Below are positions 1 to 8,107 of a stretch of 64,000 bases of DNA, piece after piece. Under the pieces are notes generated by a model, which saw nothing but the letters and a program-made list of their open reading frames with translations, had not been told where the DNA came from and searched no databases. Position 1 is the stretch's first letter. Every line of letters begins with the position of its first letter. The DNA comes from Candidatus Eremiobacterota bacterium (GTDB lineage Bacteria; Vulcanimicrobiota; CADAWZ01; Ess09-12): assembly GCA_031082125.1 (NCBI GenBank), contig JAVHLM010000033.1:1-64000 (forward strand), read 5' to 3'. The translations under genes were made by a program, and so were the position numbers.

Positions 1-64
1 GTAGGCGCTTGGAGCAAAGCTGACAGATTGCATTTCATTGTGCAGGGGTCTCAGGGAAAGAATG

Positions 65-1390
65 TCAGGACGAGGCGGAGAGCCTGCGGTATACCTGATC
101 TGCCGTGTGCTCACGGAGATCCTCGGCAGGCTCCAGGCCCGCCCTGAATATTATCCAGTCCACCAGCCTCTCCCAGTGCGGGAGATCAGGAGTGAACAGG
201 ATGGATCCTGCCGGGGCTTTTATCTCAAACTTCACGGGCTTCACCGAGAGAGGCCCCGTGAGGTTCACGTCGGCTCCTGCGCTCCTGTGGACCCTCAGCT
301 CCTCTATTTCTTCCCAGGATGCCTGAAAGGATGTGGTGCCCTTCCTGTAGACAAGGCCATCGCTTTTTATGTCTATTGCCATATCGCCATGAAGGATGGT
401 GCTTGCCACCGTGGCCATGCCTATAAAAGCAAACCACACAGGGATGGCAATAAGAGTCTCCGGGTGGCCCCTGAAGAGAAAGTCAGCCACCGATGCGGTC
501 ACCGTGAGGATAGAACCTGCCTGCACCGCAAAGTTTTTCACGGGCACAAAGGCTCCGTACTCGTAATGAAGACGGTAGGGGTTCTCTATCGTGTTCTCCC
601 TGAGGGCTCTCTGCATCTCCTTTGCTCCCTGCCAGCGGTCCTCCGGCCGGAGCTCCAGGGCCTTCATGATAACCTTTGAGAGGCCCAGGGAGACGCCGGG
701 GACGAGCGTCGAGGGGGCGCTGAAAAAGAAGGGGGACTGCGAGGGGTCACAGCCTGTGAGGAGGGCATGGAGGGTGGCGCCGAGACTGTAAATGTCGCTT
801 CTGGGATCGGTCTGGCCCTTTCCGTAATGCTCAGGCGAGGCATACCCGGGCGTTCCCACCACCACAGTATCGGATTTCTTCCCTGCCGTATAGAAGCGTG
901 CGATGCCGAAATCCACAAGGCGGATCTCCCCGGCCCGGTCCAGCATGATGTTTCCCGGCTTGATATCGCGGTAAATGATCCCCTTGGAATGGAGATAATC
1001 CAGGACCTCGAGGAGCTCGTCGGCGATCTTTACCACCTCATACTGGCTCAGGTGCTTTTTCCCCGCAAGATGCTCCTCAAGGCTTGTGCCGTCTATGTAC
1101 TCCTCCACGAGGTATTCTTTCCCGCCCTCGCTGAAGCAGTCGAGCACGCGGGGAAGGCCCCTGTGGGAGAGCCCCGAGAGAAGGGACGCCTCGCGCCTGA
1201 ACTGCTCCTTGATCGCCCTGGTGTCCTCAGCATCGGCCTGCAGGTCAGCCATCTGCTTGATGACCCAGGTCCCTTCCATGTGCCTGTCCTTTGCGCAGTA
1301 AAGGACACTCATCCCGCCGCGGGCAAGAAGCCTCTCAACAGTGTATCTACCATTGAGAAGGGTTCCCGGAGAGAGCTCCCCGCCGCTCAT
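65..1390 (-). CDS. Membrane-anchored Ser/Thr protein kinase with PH-like C-terminus
   Basis: This 441-residue protein is a Hanks-type kinase. The glycine-rich loop is at 20-30, the ATP-binding Lys is in VIKQ (K45), the catalytic loop is YRDIKPGN (D142, N147), DFG is at 160-162, and the activation segment carries GTPGYASPEHYG. The usual HRD His is Tyr. The kinase domain ends near 265. Two hydrophobic segments follow (about 286-333). Residues 338-415 form a soluble tail (SDGLVYRKG, SWEEIEEL, WERLVDWI) that resembles bacterial PH-like domains; this last call is inference. The kinase should face the cytoplasm. Its start overlaps the stop of the upstream kinase by four bases (ATGA), so the two are translationally coupled and may act on each other or on shared targets. 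Confidence 0.93.
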   Translation of the reverse strand: MSGGELSPGTLLNGRYTVERLLARGGMSVLYCAKDRHMEGTWVIKQMADLQADAEDTRAIKEQFRREASLLSGLSHRGLPRVLDCFSEGGKEYLVEEYIDGTSLEEHLAGKKHLSQYEVVKIADELLEVLDYLHSKGIIYRDIKPGNIMLDRAGEIRLVDFGIARFYTAGKKSDTVVVGTPGYASPEHYGKGQTDPRSDIYSLGATLHALLTGCDPSQSPFFFSAPSTLVPGVSLGLSKVIMKALELRPEDRWQGAKEMQRALRENTIENPYRLHYEYGAFVPVKNFAVQAGSILTVTASVADFLFRGHPETLIAIPVWFAFIGMATVASTILHGDMAIDIKSDGLVYRKGTTSFQASWEEIEELRVHRSAGADVNLTGPLSVKPVKFEIKAPAGSILFTPDLPHWERLVDWIIFRAGLEPAEDLREHTADQVYRRLSASS

Positions 1391-2811
1391 CGGAGATACA
1401 CCTCGTCAAGAACGTCACTGCCGGGGGCATCGGCATTCCTCAGCTTTGCCCTGGCGCGGATAAACCTGGTGAGCTCCTCCCATCCCTCCAGCTCTGAGGT
1501 GAATGAGAGCTTCTTGATCCACCCTTTTTCCAGAAGTGCTGCATCATCGAAAGAGGCGTGGGAAAGGGAAGTGTAAATCCTCTCTGAGCTTGTTCCTGCC
1601 TCTTCAATGGTATAAAGTATCTCTATTCTGCTTATGGCAATAGACTGCCGGGCCTCCTTCCCCCTTGATACAATTTTGCGCAGCGCTCCTGCCCACCTCT
1701 GGGCGCGGCAGATCCTGAGGGCCTTTATGGACTCCCAGGGAATAACCGTGCGGAAGGCGTTATAGCCGCTCCGCGAGAGTGTAAGATCTCTCAGGCTCGC
1801 CACTATCCTGGTTCTGCGCTTCTCCAGGTTCTCCGTCAGATATCCGTAACTCACGGCGGCCGAGAAGAGCGAAACCCCGATAAATGCGAGGTTGCCCTCG
1901 ATTATTGCACTGCTGAGAAAACTGGCAGAGACAAAACCGAAAAGCACCGAGCACACCCCTCTCTTCCCCCTCAGGACGGGGAGGCGCTCGGGATAGCAGA
2001 AATTCCTGGCGCGCACCGGCGCATCGCGGGGGCCTGAAAGCACCTCCAGCATCTCCCGGGCGCTCTGGAACCTGTCTTCAGGGGAGAGCTCAACACCTGC
2101 CATGATAATGTCGCTGAACCACTTGCTCACTGCCTCGTTTACGATGCATGGAGGGTCAAAATGGAAGGGAGCAAGGGCGGAGTCCTTCCCGGTGACAAGA
2201 AAATGGAGGGTTGCCGCCATGCCGTATATATCGCTCCGCTCATCGGTCTGGCGCTGCCCGTAATGCTCGGGGGCGGCGAAGCCCGGCGTGCCCATAAGCA
2301 CCGTGTCACGGCGTTTGCCGATGCTGAATAGACGCGCGATCCCGAAATCCACGAGCCTGTAAGTCCCGTCGGAGCAGGCCATGATGTGATGGGGCTTCAC
2401 ATCACGGTATATGATCCGGTGGGAATGCAGAAAATCGAGGAGGGAGAGGATCTGCACCGCCACCCCGAGGGCTTCCTCTTCCGAAAAGAGCCCCAGGGCC
2501 GCCTTTTTGTCCAGGGTGACTCCCTCGAGATGCTCCTCGACAAGATAGTGGCTTTCCTGTATGGAAAATGAGTCAATGACACGGGGAAGGCTCATGTGGG
2601 AAAGTTTTGAGAGGAGAGCGGCTTCCCTCCTGAACTGCCCTATGATGGCCTCCCTGTCTTCAGCAGAAGGGAAGATGTCTCCCATCTCCTTGACCACTAT
2701 TTTTCCCGGCAGATGGCTGTCAGAAGCCAGATAGACCAGGCTCATGCCTCCCTTTGCAATGAGAGTTTCGATGGTGTAACGGTCATTGAGCACCGAGCCT
2801 GGCAAGAGCAT
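1387..2811 (-). CDS. Membrane-anchored Ser/Thr kinase with altered catalytic loop
   Basis: The start chosen is the ATG at 2811, giving 474 residues beginning MLLPGSVLNDRYTIE. A GGGAGGA ribosome binding site lies nine bases upstream, and the N-terminus then matches the three other kinases here. An in-frame ATG at 2820 abuts that site, and ATGs farther upstream lack one. The kinase domain covers about 11-258: K41, YRDVKPHHI (D137), DFG 155-157, GTPGFAAPEHYG. The catalytic-loop Asn that normally binds metal (KPxN) is His142, so activity may be weak or lost. Two hydrophobic segments (about 287-325) and a PH-like tail (PWESIKALRI near 358) follow, as in the downstream partner. A kinase/pseudokinase pair is plausible but inferred. 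Confidence 0.9.
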   Translation of the reverse strand: MLLPGSVLNDRYTIETLIAKGGMSLVYLASDSHLPGKIVVKEMGDIFPSAEDREAIIGQFRREAALLSKLSHMSLPRVIDSFSIQESHYLVEEHLEGVTLDKKAALGLFSEEEALGVAVQILSLLDFLHSHRIIYRDVKPHHIMACSDGTYRLVDFGIARLFSIGKRRDTVLMGTPGFAAPEHYGQRQTDERSDIYGMAATLHFLVTGKDSALAPFHFDPPCIVNEAVSKWFSDIIMAGVELSPEDRFQSAREMLEVLSGPRDAPVRARNFCYPERLPVLRGKRGVCSVLFGFVSASFLSSAIIEGNLAFIGVSLFSAAVSYGYLTENLEKRRTRIVASLRDLTLSRSGYNAFRTVIPWESIKALRICRAQRWAGALRKIVSRGKEARQSIAISRIEILYTIEEAGTSSERIYTSLSHASFDDAALLEKGWIKKLSFTSELEGWEELTRFIRARAKLRNADAPGSDVLDEVYLR

Positions 2812-2820
2812 GGCAGGCAT

Positions 2821-2827
2821 TCCTCCC
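2821..2827 (-). promoter_or_regulatory. Ribosome binding site fixing the start of the 474-residue kinase
   Basis: On the minus strand the sequence GGGAGGA lies nine bases before the ATG at 2811 and directly abuts the ATG at 2820. The nine-base gap is normal and the zero gap is not, so the shorter protein is preferred. Confidence 0.65.
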
Positions 2828-3011
2828 GCGTGGCACAGATAATCGTGCCTCTTCTCAGGATTCATCGGAAAGCCCCGGCATCCTTCCCGGGGTCTGCGCG
2901 GAAATGAAGCCGGCCTCAACGCACACTGCATATCCGCGGAAGGGGAAGCAGTGCCTGGTATGATGCCCTGGAGGGGCATGCAGAGGAGAAAGGCATCTTT
3001 CAGGAGAATCA

Positions 3012-4211
3012 GTGGTGAGAATCACTCAGAGAATCATGAATGGAGCTTTTATGCAGGCCAGGCACCTGACAGCATTTTTCTTCCTTCTCCTTGTCTGCCT
3101 GCTGCCGCCAGGCATTGCATGGGCGGATACCCTCAGCATGGGAGCCTGGAATGCCCCGCCCTATGTAATAATCGGCAAGGACGGCGAGCCCGATGGCATG
3201 AGTATCCAGGTCTGGAAGAGTGTTGCAGAGAGGGCAGGCCTGGACTTCAAGATTTACTATTACCGCAGCCTCCCTGATATCCTGGACGATCTCGACAAGG
3301 GGAAACTTGACGGTGCCATCGGCCCTGTTGCCATGTCTGCAGACAAGGCGGAAAAATATACCTTCACCATTCCCTACTATACGACGTGCATTGCCTTTAT
3401 GACGCGGGCAAAGCCCCCGACTCTCTGGGACAGGGTGAAACCCCTCCTCACGAAAGCCTTCTTCACTGCGGCAGGCGGTATCCTGGTGGTCCTTCTCATA
3501 GTAGGTCACCTGCTCTGGCTTTTCGAGTACCGGCATAATCCTGAGCAGTTTCCCGCCACATGGCTCCACGGAGTGGGCCATGGCATGTGGCTTGCCCTCT
3601 CGGTGATGACCACCGTCGGCTTCGGCGATATCGTCCCGAAAACCAAAGGGGGGAAAATCGTATGCAGCATATGGATGATTATCTCGATGGTGACGGCCTC
3701 AACACTCACTGCAGGGCTTGCATCAGTCCTTACCACAATCTTTACTCTGGAGTATCTGCCTGGCGAATCATACAGCACCCCTGCGCAGATCTGCCAGAAG
3801 AAAGTGGTGCTGATCGAGGGAACCAACACCGCCCGCATTCTCGGCAAGTACGGCAAAAATTTCACCCTCACGGACAGCGTCCCTGAGGCGATAGGCATGC
3901 TTTCTGATGGCACCGCCGATGTCTTTGCCTTTGATCATCTGGCCCTCGAATATTACCTGAAACTCCGTCCCGGCAGCCGTCTGGCAATAAGCCCCTATTC
4001 AATGCGCTCGGTGAGTCTTGCCTTCATGTTCACCCGTCAGAACCAGAAAGCCGCTGATGATTTTGACGTAGCCCTCCTCAAAATGCTCGATGAGGGCTCC
4101 ATAGAGGGTGTCATAGACTCATGGCTGGCAACGGTTTACCAGAAGAGGGGAAGGGCAGAAGCGGGGGACGCGGAAAAAAACGGGAATATTTACTCGCCTG
4201 ACAGGTTCTGA
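3012..4211 (+). CDS. Prokaryotic glutamate-receptor-type K+ channel (GluR0-like)
   Basis: The 399-residue protein has a signal peptide (hydrophobic 18-36). A periplasmic-binding-protein-type ligand domain is split in two: S1 at about 40-135 (LSMGAWNAPPYV, LDGAIGPVAMS) and S2 at about 250-385 (IEGTNTARILG, DGTADVFAFD). A two-helix pore is inserted between the halves: TM1 about 150-172, a pore loop with selectivity filter TTVGFGD at 200-206, and TM2 about 214-243. This is the GluR0 architecture, a K+-selective ion channel opened by a small ligand, probably an amino acid. The filter is the K+ type rather than a eukaryotic cation filter. The GTG at 3012 has AGGAG five bases upstream. An ATG at 3051 with GGAG would also give a clean signal peptide. 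The stop overlaps the convergent lipoprotein gene by 22 bases. Confidence 0.9.
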   Translation: MVRITQRIMNGAFMQARHLTAFFFLLLVCLLPPGIAWADTLSMGAWNAPPYVIIGKDGEPDGMSIQVWKSVAERAGLDFKIYYYRSLPDILDDLDKGKLDGAIGPVAMSADKAEKYTFTIPYYTTCIAFMTRAKPPTLWDRVKPLLTKAFFTAAGGILVVLLIVGHLLWLFEYRHNPEQFPATWLHGVGHGMWLALSVMTTVGFGDIVPKTKGGKIVCSIWMIISMVTASTLTAGLASVLTTIFTLEYLPGESYSTPAQICQKKVVLIEGTNTARILGKYGKNFTLTDSVPEAIGMLSDGTADVFAFDHLALEYYLKLRPGSRLAISPYSMRSVSLAFMFTRQNQKAADDFDVALLKMLDEGSIEGVIDSWLATVYQKRGRAEAGDAEKNGNIYSPDRF

Positions 4212-4990
4212 CGGGGCGCCTTCCTGCTTTCAATTTTCTCGTACCGCGCGATCATGTGCTTGGCCACCCTCACTGTCTCGTGATCCAGCACCTCCATGAC
4301 GAGTGCTTTCTTGAGTTTCTCGCGGGCGCAGCGGGCTTTTGCACGGTCTCCCGATCTTAATACCCCGGGGAGCACTGATGTTCCCTGGCGGAAAAGCTCG
4401 AGAGCCTCTTCAAGCCTCGTAGGCCCGGGGCGCCGCTCCCTGACGCCAGGCTTTATCATAAGGCCCCCGCTGCTCGAAAGCTGCGGATAGTCCTCAGGCA
4501 CTCCCAGGTGGGAGAACTCCTGGCCTTTGCAGAAAAGGGCATACTGCCTGTTCTTTCCGATGGCCTTATAGGTAAAGGCTCTCCTGCCGCCAGGGGTGAA
4601 GCAGCAGGGCTCGTCACCAAGGTAACGGGGGACAAGCTTCTGCTCCCGGTCGGGATAAAGTCCGCCATTCTCAGAGGCGTACATCTCGCATGCCGTGGCG
4701 ACAAGCTTCATATTTGCAAGAGTCCTGGTGAGATATTCAATGCCTTCAGCGGAATTCTGGCTTCCCGGCAGGGGGAGGTCAAGAAGCTTCCGCACTTCCG
4801 ACTCGTAATCAGATGCCTGTACCGGGCCTGAAACAGGAGGGGCGGGGGCAGCTGCAAGGGGAGCCGATGAGGCCGGTGAGGGCCGCAGAGCCGGGGAAGG
4901 TGCCGGCGAAGGAGGCCCTCCCTGGGACCGGCATCCTCCTGAGAGAAAAAGCACCATCGCTGCGAGGATTACAAGCTTGAAAAGCGGCAC
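4190..4990 (-). CDS. Lipoprotein with pseudopilin-like module
   Basis: The 266-residue precursor starts with GTG and has a lipoprotein signal, with lipobox LSGGC and Cys20. A Pro/Ala/Ser-rich linker (about 25-58) follows. Residues 88-180 match the C-terminal module of two kinases in this window: LANMKLVATACEMYASENGG, then LYP, PRYL, a CC pair, a Tyr-rich strand ending in FCKG, then DYPQLSSSGGL. That pattern resembles the globular part of type II secretion pseudopilins (helix, YP..L, cysteine-bearing loop). Here it is displayed on a lipid anchor instead of a pilin helix. A charged helical tail closes the protein. Its function is unknown; a scaffold or sensor role in the envelope is inferred. 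Confidence 0.72.
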   Translation of the reverse strand: MPLFKLVILAAMVLFLSGGCRSQGGPPSPAPSPALRPSPASSAPLAAAPAPPVSGPVQASDYESEVRKLLDLPLPGSQNSAEGIEYLTRTLANMKLVATACEMYASENGGLYPDREQKLVPRYLGDEPCCFTPGGRRAFTYKAIGKNRQYALFCKGQEFSHLGVPEDYPQLSSSGGLMIKPGVRERRPGPTRLEEALELFRQGTSVLPGVLRSGDRAKARCAREKLKKALVMEVLDHETVRVAKHMIARYEKIESRKAPRQNLSGE

Positions 4991-5255
4991 TATTCCTTTA
5001 TCCCTTCATAACGCAATTTCACGCTCAACAAAGCATCGGGCATTCGCTTCCATGATTCGCCGCCGAGGCATCCTCTCCCGCTCTTTTCTCCATTTCCTGC
5101 CAGAATTCCAGGTGATCAGCCCCCCTGTTTCATCTCATTCACCTTCATTGAACTCCCGCATCGCAGGAGAAATAAGCCGGACAAAGAAGAGGTCATCATG
5201 AACAAATGCACCAATGAATGGTTCATTATTTTTCACAATAAGGAAAGATAAGACT

Positions 5256-5591
5256 ATGGAAATCGCCCTGCGGGAAGAGAAAAATATCCATATCGTGACG
5301 GTTTCGGGGAAACTTGATGCCGTTTCCGTGAGAGATTTTGATGAAAAGATACAGGGGCTTCTGGAAAGCGGCGCATTGAAAATGCTTTTCAGGCTTGAAA
5401 GCCTTGAATACATAAGCAGCATAGGGCTCAGGAGCTTTCTGCAGGCCGCAAAGACCATGAAAAAGCAGAAAGGCAGAATAGCCTTCTCGGGGCTTCAGGA
5501 GACGACTGCGAAGATTTTTAAAATTGCAGGGTTCTATGAAATCCTCGGCATTTACTCCACAGAAGAGGAAGCCCTGGCTGCGCTGGTCTGA
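5256..5591 (+). CDS. STAS-domain protein (anti-sigma factor antagonist type)
   Basis: The protein has 111 residues starting at MEIALREEKN, preceded by AAGGAAAG. An upstream in-frame ATG at 5214 lacks a site. It is a single STAS domain of normal length. The motif YISSIGLRSF keeps the Ser that partner-switching kinases phosphorylate in SpoIIAA/RsbV proteins (D-S-S/T-G region), although the preceding Asp is Ser. The family binds anti-sigma kinases or other partner-switching proteins in the cytoplasm. No anti-sigma kinase lies next to it. It is 39 bases upstream of the penicillin-binding protein gene, so co-transcription is likely. Confidence 0.88.
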   Translation: MEIALREEKNIHIVTVSGKLDAVSVRDFDEKIQGLLESGALKMLFRLESLEYISSIGLRSFLQAAKTMKKQKGRIAFSGLQETTAKIFKIAGFYEILGIYSTEEEALAALV

Positions 5592-5630
5592 GAGTGAAGG
5601 TGCAGGCATCTTGGGCTCAAGGAGCGGGAG

Positions 5631-7949
5631 ATGGCTCAAAAAACGGTAAAGAAAAAGGGCGGCCTCTTTATCAAGGTGCTCCTCGTTGCATTCTTTACCG
5701 TCATCCTCCTTGCCTGCCTCACCATCGGCGCCATTATGGCCGTAGTATCCAAGTACTCCAAGGATCTCCCCGACGTGCAGAAGCTCACCCGCTTCGAGCC
5801 GAGCGAGAGCTCGCAGATATTCTCTTTGGAAGGCTCGCTGATAGGCGTGCTATACAAGGAGAACCGCATCTGGGTCTCCATAAAGGATATTCCCCAGAAG
5901 ATGCAGGAGGCCCTCATCGCCACAGAGGACGCCCGTTTTTACCAGCATAAGGGTGTCGATCCCGTGGGGATCACAAGGGCCGTCTACCAGAACCTCAAGG
6001 GCGGCGACATCTCGCAGGGCGCAAGCACCATTACGCAGCAGCTTGCAAGGAATATCTTTCTGAGCCCCGAGAGGAGCATAAAGAGGAAAATCCAGGAGAT
6101 ACTCCTCTCCCTCCAGATTGAGCGGAGCTTTTCCAAAAAAGAGATCCTGGAGTATTACCTGAACCAGATTTATTTCGGCTCCGGTGCCTACGGCATTGAG
6201 GCAGCGGCCCAGACTTACTTCGGCAGGCACGCCAGGGATCTCTCGCTTCCCGAGTGCGCCCTGATAGCAGGCCTTCCTGCGGCGCCGAGCCTCTTCTCCC
6301 CTCTTGTTGATGAAAAAGCGGCCCTGGAACGCCAGGACATCGTGCTGAAAAGAATGGCCATCTGCGGCTTCATTACCGGCGATGAGGAAAAGAAGGCAAG
6401 GGAGACAAAGCTCGACTTTGCGCCGAAAAAATCGGAATTCCAGATGATAAAGTACCCCTATTTCACTACGTTCGCCCTCCATGAGCTCTCTCAGAGATAT
6501 GACGACAACACCCTTTACCGCGGCGGTCTCAAAATATACACCACCCTTGACCTCTCCATGCAGAAGGCTGCCGCAGCAGCCATCGCCGAGGGCCTGAAGA
6601 GGGCTGATAAGCAGCACATGAACGCCACAAACGCGGCGCTTGTGGCCGTAGACCCTGCCACTGGCTCCATCAGGGCAATGGTGGGTGGAAGCGGCTATAC
6701 AGAGAAGAACCAGTTCAACAGGGCCTGGCAGGCCCGCCGTCTCCCGGGCTCAGCCTTCAAAGTCTTTGTTTACAGCGAGGCTATTGAAGAGGGATATACT
6801 CCCGAGACAGTCGTTGAAGACACGCCCGTCACTTACACCATCCCGGGAAGCACCCGGTGGAGCCCCAAGAACTCCGACAGGAGATTCTACGGGCCCCTTA
6901 CGTTTCTCGACTCCATCAAGTGGTCCCGGAACGTCTGCGCCGTAAAGGTCATCAATACCGTGGGCCCGGGAAAGGTTATCGATCTTGCAAAGAAGATGGG
7001 AATCACCGATCCGCTTCAGCCCAATCTCTCCCTTGCCCTGGGATCGAGCGAGGTCAATGTGCTGGACATGGCATCAGCATACGGCGTCCTCGCAGCAGGG
7101 GGAAAGCGCTCAAAGCCCACCGCAATACGCCTCATTACCAACTCCAAGGGAAAGGTCATTGAAGACAACCGGAAACCGAAAAAAGAGGAAGTCCTGTCGG
7201 AAATGACAGCTTTTACAGTAACAGGGATGCTTGAGGAGGTCATCAAGAGCGGGACAGGGACAGCGGCACAGATCGGGCGCCCTGCGGCAGGCAAAACCGG
7301 CACTACCGACGATTACAGGGATGCCTGGTTCGCGGGCTATGTGCCGCAGCTTTCCTGCGCCGTATGGACAGGAAATGACGACTCCAGCGAAATGAACCGC
7401 GTCTTCGGGGGAACCCATGCCGCCGGCATATGGGCCGCCTTCATGAAGAAAGTCCTCAAGGGCAGACCCGCCAGGAATTTCGGTGCCAATGATGAGGACG
7501 AGATCGGCGTCATGATATGCAGCGACACTGGCCTTCGAGCTACAGGGAAGTGCACCGACATCAGGAAGGACTTCTTTGCGCCCGGCAAGGTACCTGCAAA
7601 ATTCTGCACCGTTCATGGCATCAGGAAACTCGGGGACACGGGGAAGAAGACACCCAGCCCGACTCCGTCGGCTAGCCCTGCACCCACCATTGACGAGAGG
7701 CTGCAGTTCCACGACGAAAGCCCGGGGCCTGAAGAGAGCGGCACACCGGGAAAGAATACACCGGAGCGTGCCACCCAGGGCGTCCCGACGCTTGAGCCAG
7801 GCACCGACGGCTCACCGCCTGCTGAGATAGAGCTGCCCACCGAGTTTGAAGAGACTCCCGCGCCGGGGGAAGGCGAAGAGGGAACCGTAAATCCTGCGCC
7901 GCCGACGCCTGACGAAGGCAAGAAAACGCCGGGCAAAGTTGAGCTCTAG
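5631..7949 (+). CDS. Class A penicillin-binding protein (PBP1a type)
   Basis: The 772-residue bifunctional peptidoglycan synthase has a short cytoplasmic Lys-rich tip and one membrane anchor (14-40). A GT51 glycosyltransferase domain follows, with catalytic Glu99 in ATEDARFYQHKG and the GASTITQQLARN motif. The transpeptidase domain has SAFK (Ser374, Lys377), the SRN triad (Ser432, Asn434) and KTGT (Lys555), so both active sites look intact. After residue 670 comes a low-complexity Pro/Thr/Glu/Gly-rich tail of about 100 residues, probably a flexible periplasmic extension. It builds and crosslinks the cell wall at the outer face of the inner membrane. Confidence 0.95.
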   Translation: MAQKTVKKKGGLFIKVLLVAFFTVILLACLTIGAIMAVVSKYSKDLPDVQKLTRFEPSESSQIFSLEGSLIGVLYKENRIWVSIKDIPQKMQEALIATEDARFYQHKGVDPVGITRAVYQNLKGGDISQGASTITQQLARNIFLSPERSIKRKIQEILLSLQIERSFSKKEILEYYLNQIYFGSGAYGIEAAAQTYFGRHARDLSLPECALIAGLPAAPSLFSPLVDEKAALERQDIVLKRMAICGFITGDEEKKARETKLDFAPKKSEFQMIKYPYFTTFALHELSQRYDDNTLYRGGLKIYTTLDLSMQKAAAAAIAEGLKRADKQHMNATNAALVAVDPATGSIRAMVGGSGYTEKNQFNRAWQARRLPGSAFKVFVYSEAIEEGYTPETVVEDTPVTYTIPGSTRWSPKNSDRRFYGPLTFLDSIKWSRNVCAVKVINTVGPGKVIDLAKKMGITDPLQPNLSLALGSSEVNVLDMASAYGVLAAGGKRSKPTAIRLITNSKGKVIEDNRKPKKEEVLSEMTAFTVTGMLEEVIKSGTGTAAQIGRPAAGKTGTTDDYRDAWFAGYVPQLSCAVWTGNDDSSEMNRVFGGTHAAGIWAAFMKKVLKGRPARNFGANDEDEIGVMICSDTGLRATGKCTDIRKDFFAPGKVPAKFCTVHGIRKLGDTGKKTPSPTPSASPAPTIDERLQFHDESPGPEESGTPGKNTPERATQGVPTLEPGTDGSPPAEIELPTEFEETPAPGEGEEGTVNPAPPTPDEGKKTPGKVEL

Positions 7950-7972
7950 AAAAATCCGGGAGTGAATTAAAA

Positions 7973-8025
7973 AGAAGCCTTCCTGCCGGAACGGGGTAGA
8001 TGAGTTTTCAGCAGGAGAGGCTTCT
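7973..8025 (+). terminator. Probable terminator after the penicillin-binding protein gene
   Basis: AGAAGCC-T-TCCTGC at 7973-7986 pairs with GCAGGA-GA-GGCTTCT at 8011-8025, with a one-to-two-base bulge and a 24-base loop. A mixed pyrimidine stretch (GTTACCTCTTTATT) follows. The long loop and imperfect T-run make this a moderate call. Confidence 0.45.
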
Positions 8026-8052
8026 GTTACCTCTTTATTATAGCGGGGCAGT

Positions 8053-8093
8053 GTAAGGAAATCCCGCACTTTTGTAAGGAAACGGTAAGGAAA
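8053..8093. repeat. Three direct copies of GTAAGGAAA
   Basis: The nine-mer GTAAGGAAA occurs at 8053, 8074 and 8085, that is 21 and 11 bases apart. These spacings are close to whole turns of DNA, as in tandem binding sites. The copies sit in a convergent intergenic gap with no downstream gene start in either direction, so a regulatory role is uncertain. Confidence 0.4.
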
Positions 8094-8107
8094 TTGTTAC
8101 CATTTTG

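Noticed and set aside
38-1576. Plus-strand open frames opposite the first kinase genes
   Set aside because: The kinase motifs are on the minus strand. The plus-strand products have no recognisable pattern and are composition shadows.
8053-8093. CRISPR-like repeats
   Set aside because: The unit is nine bases with irregular gaps of 12 and 2 bases and no spacers or cas genes.
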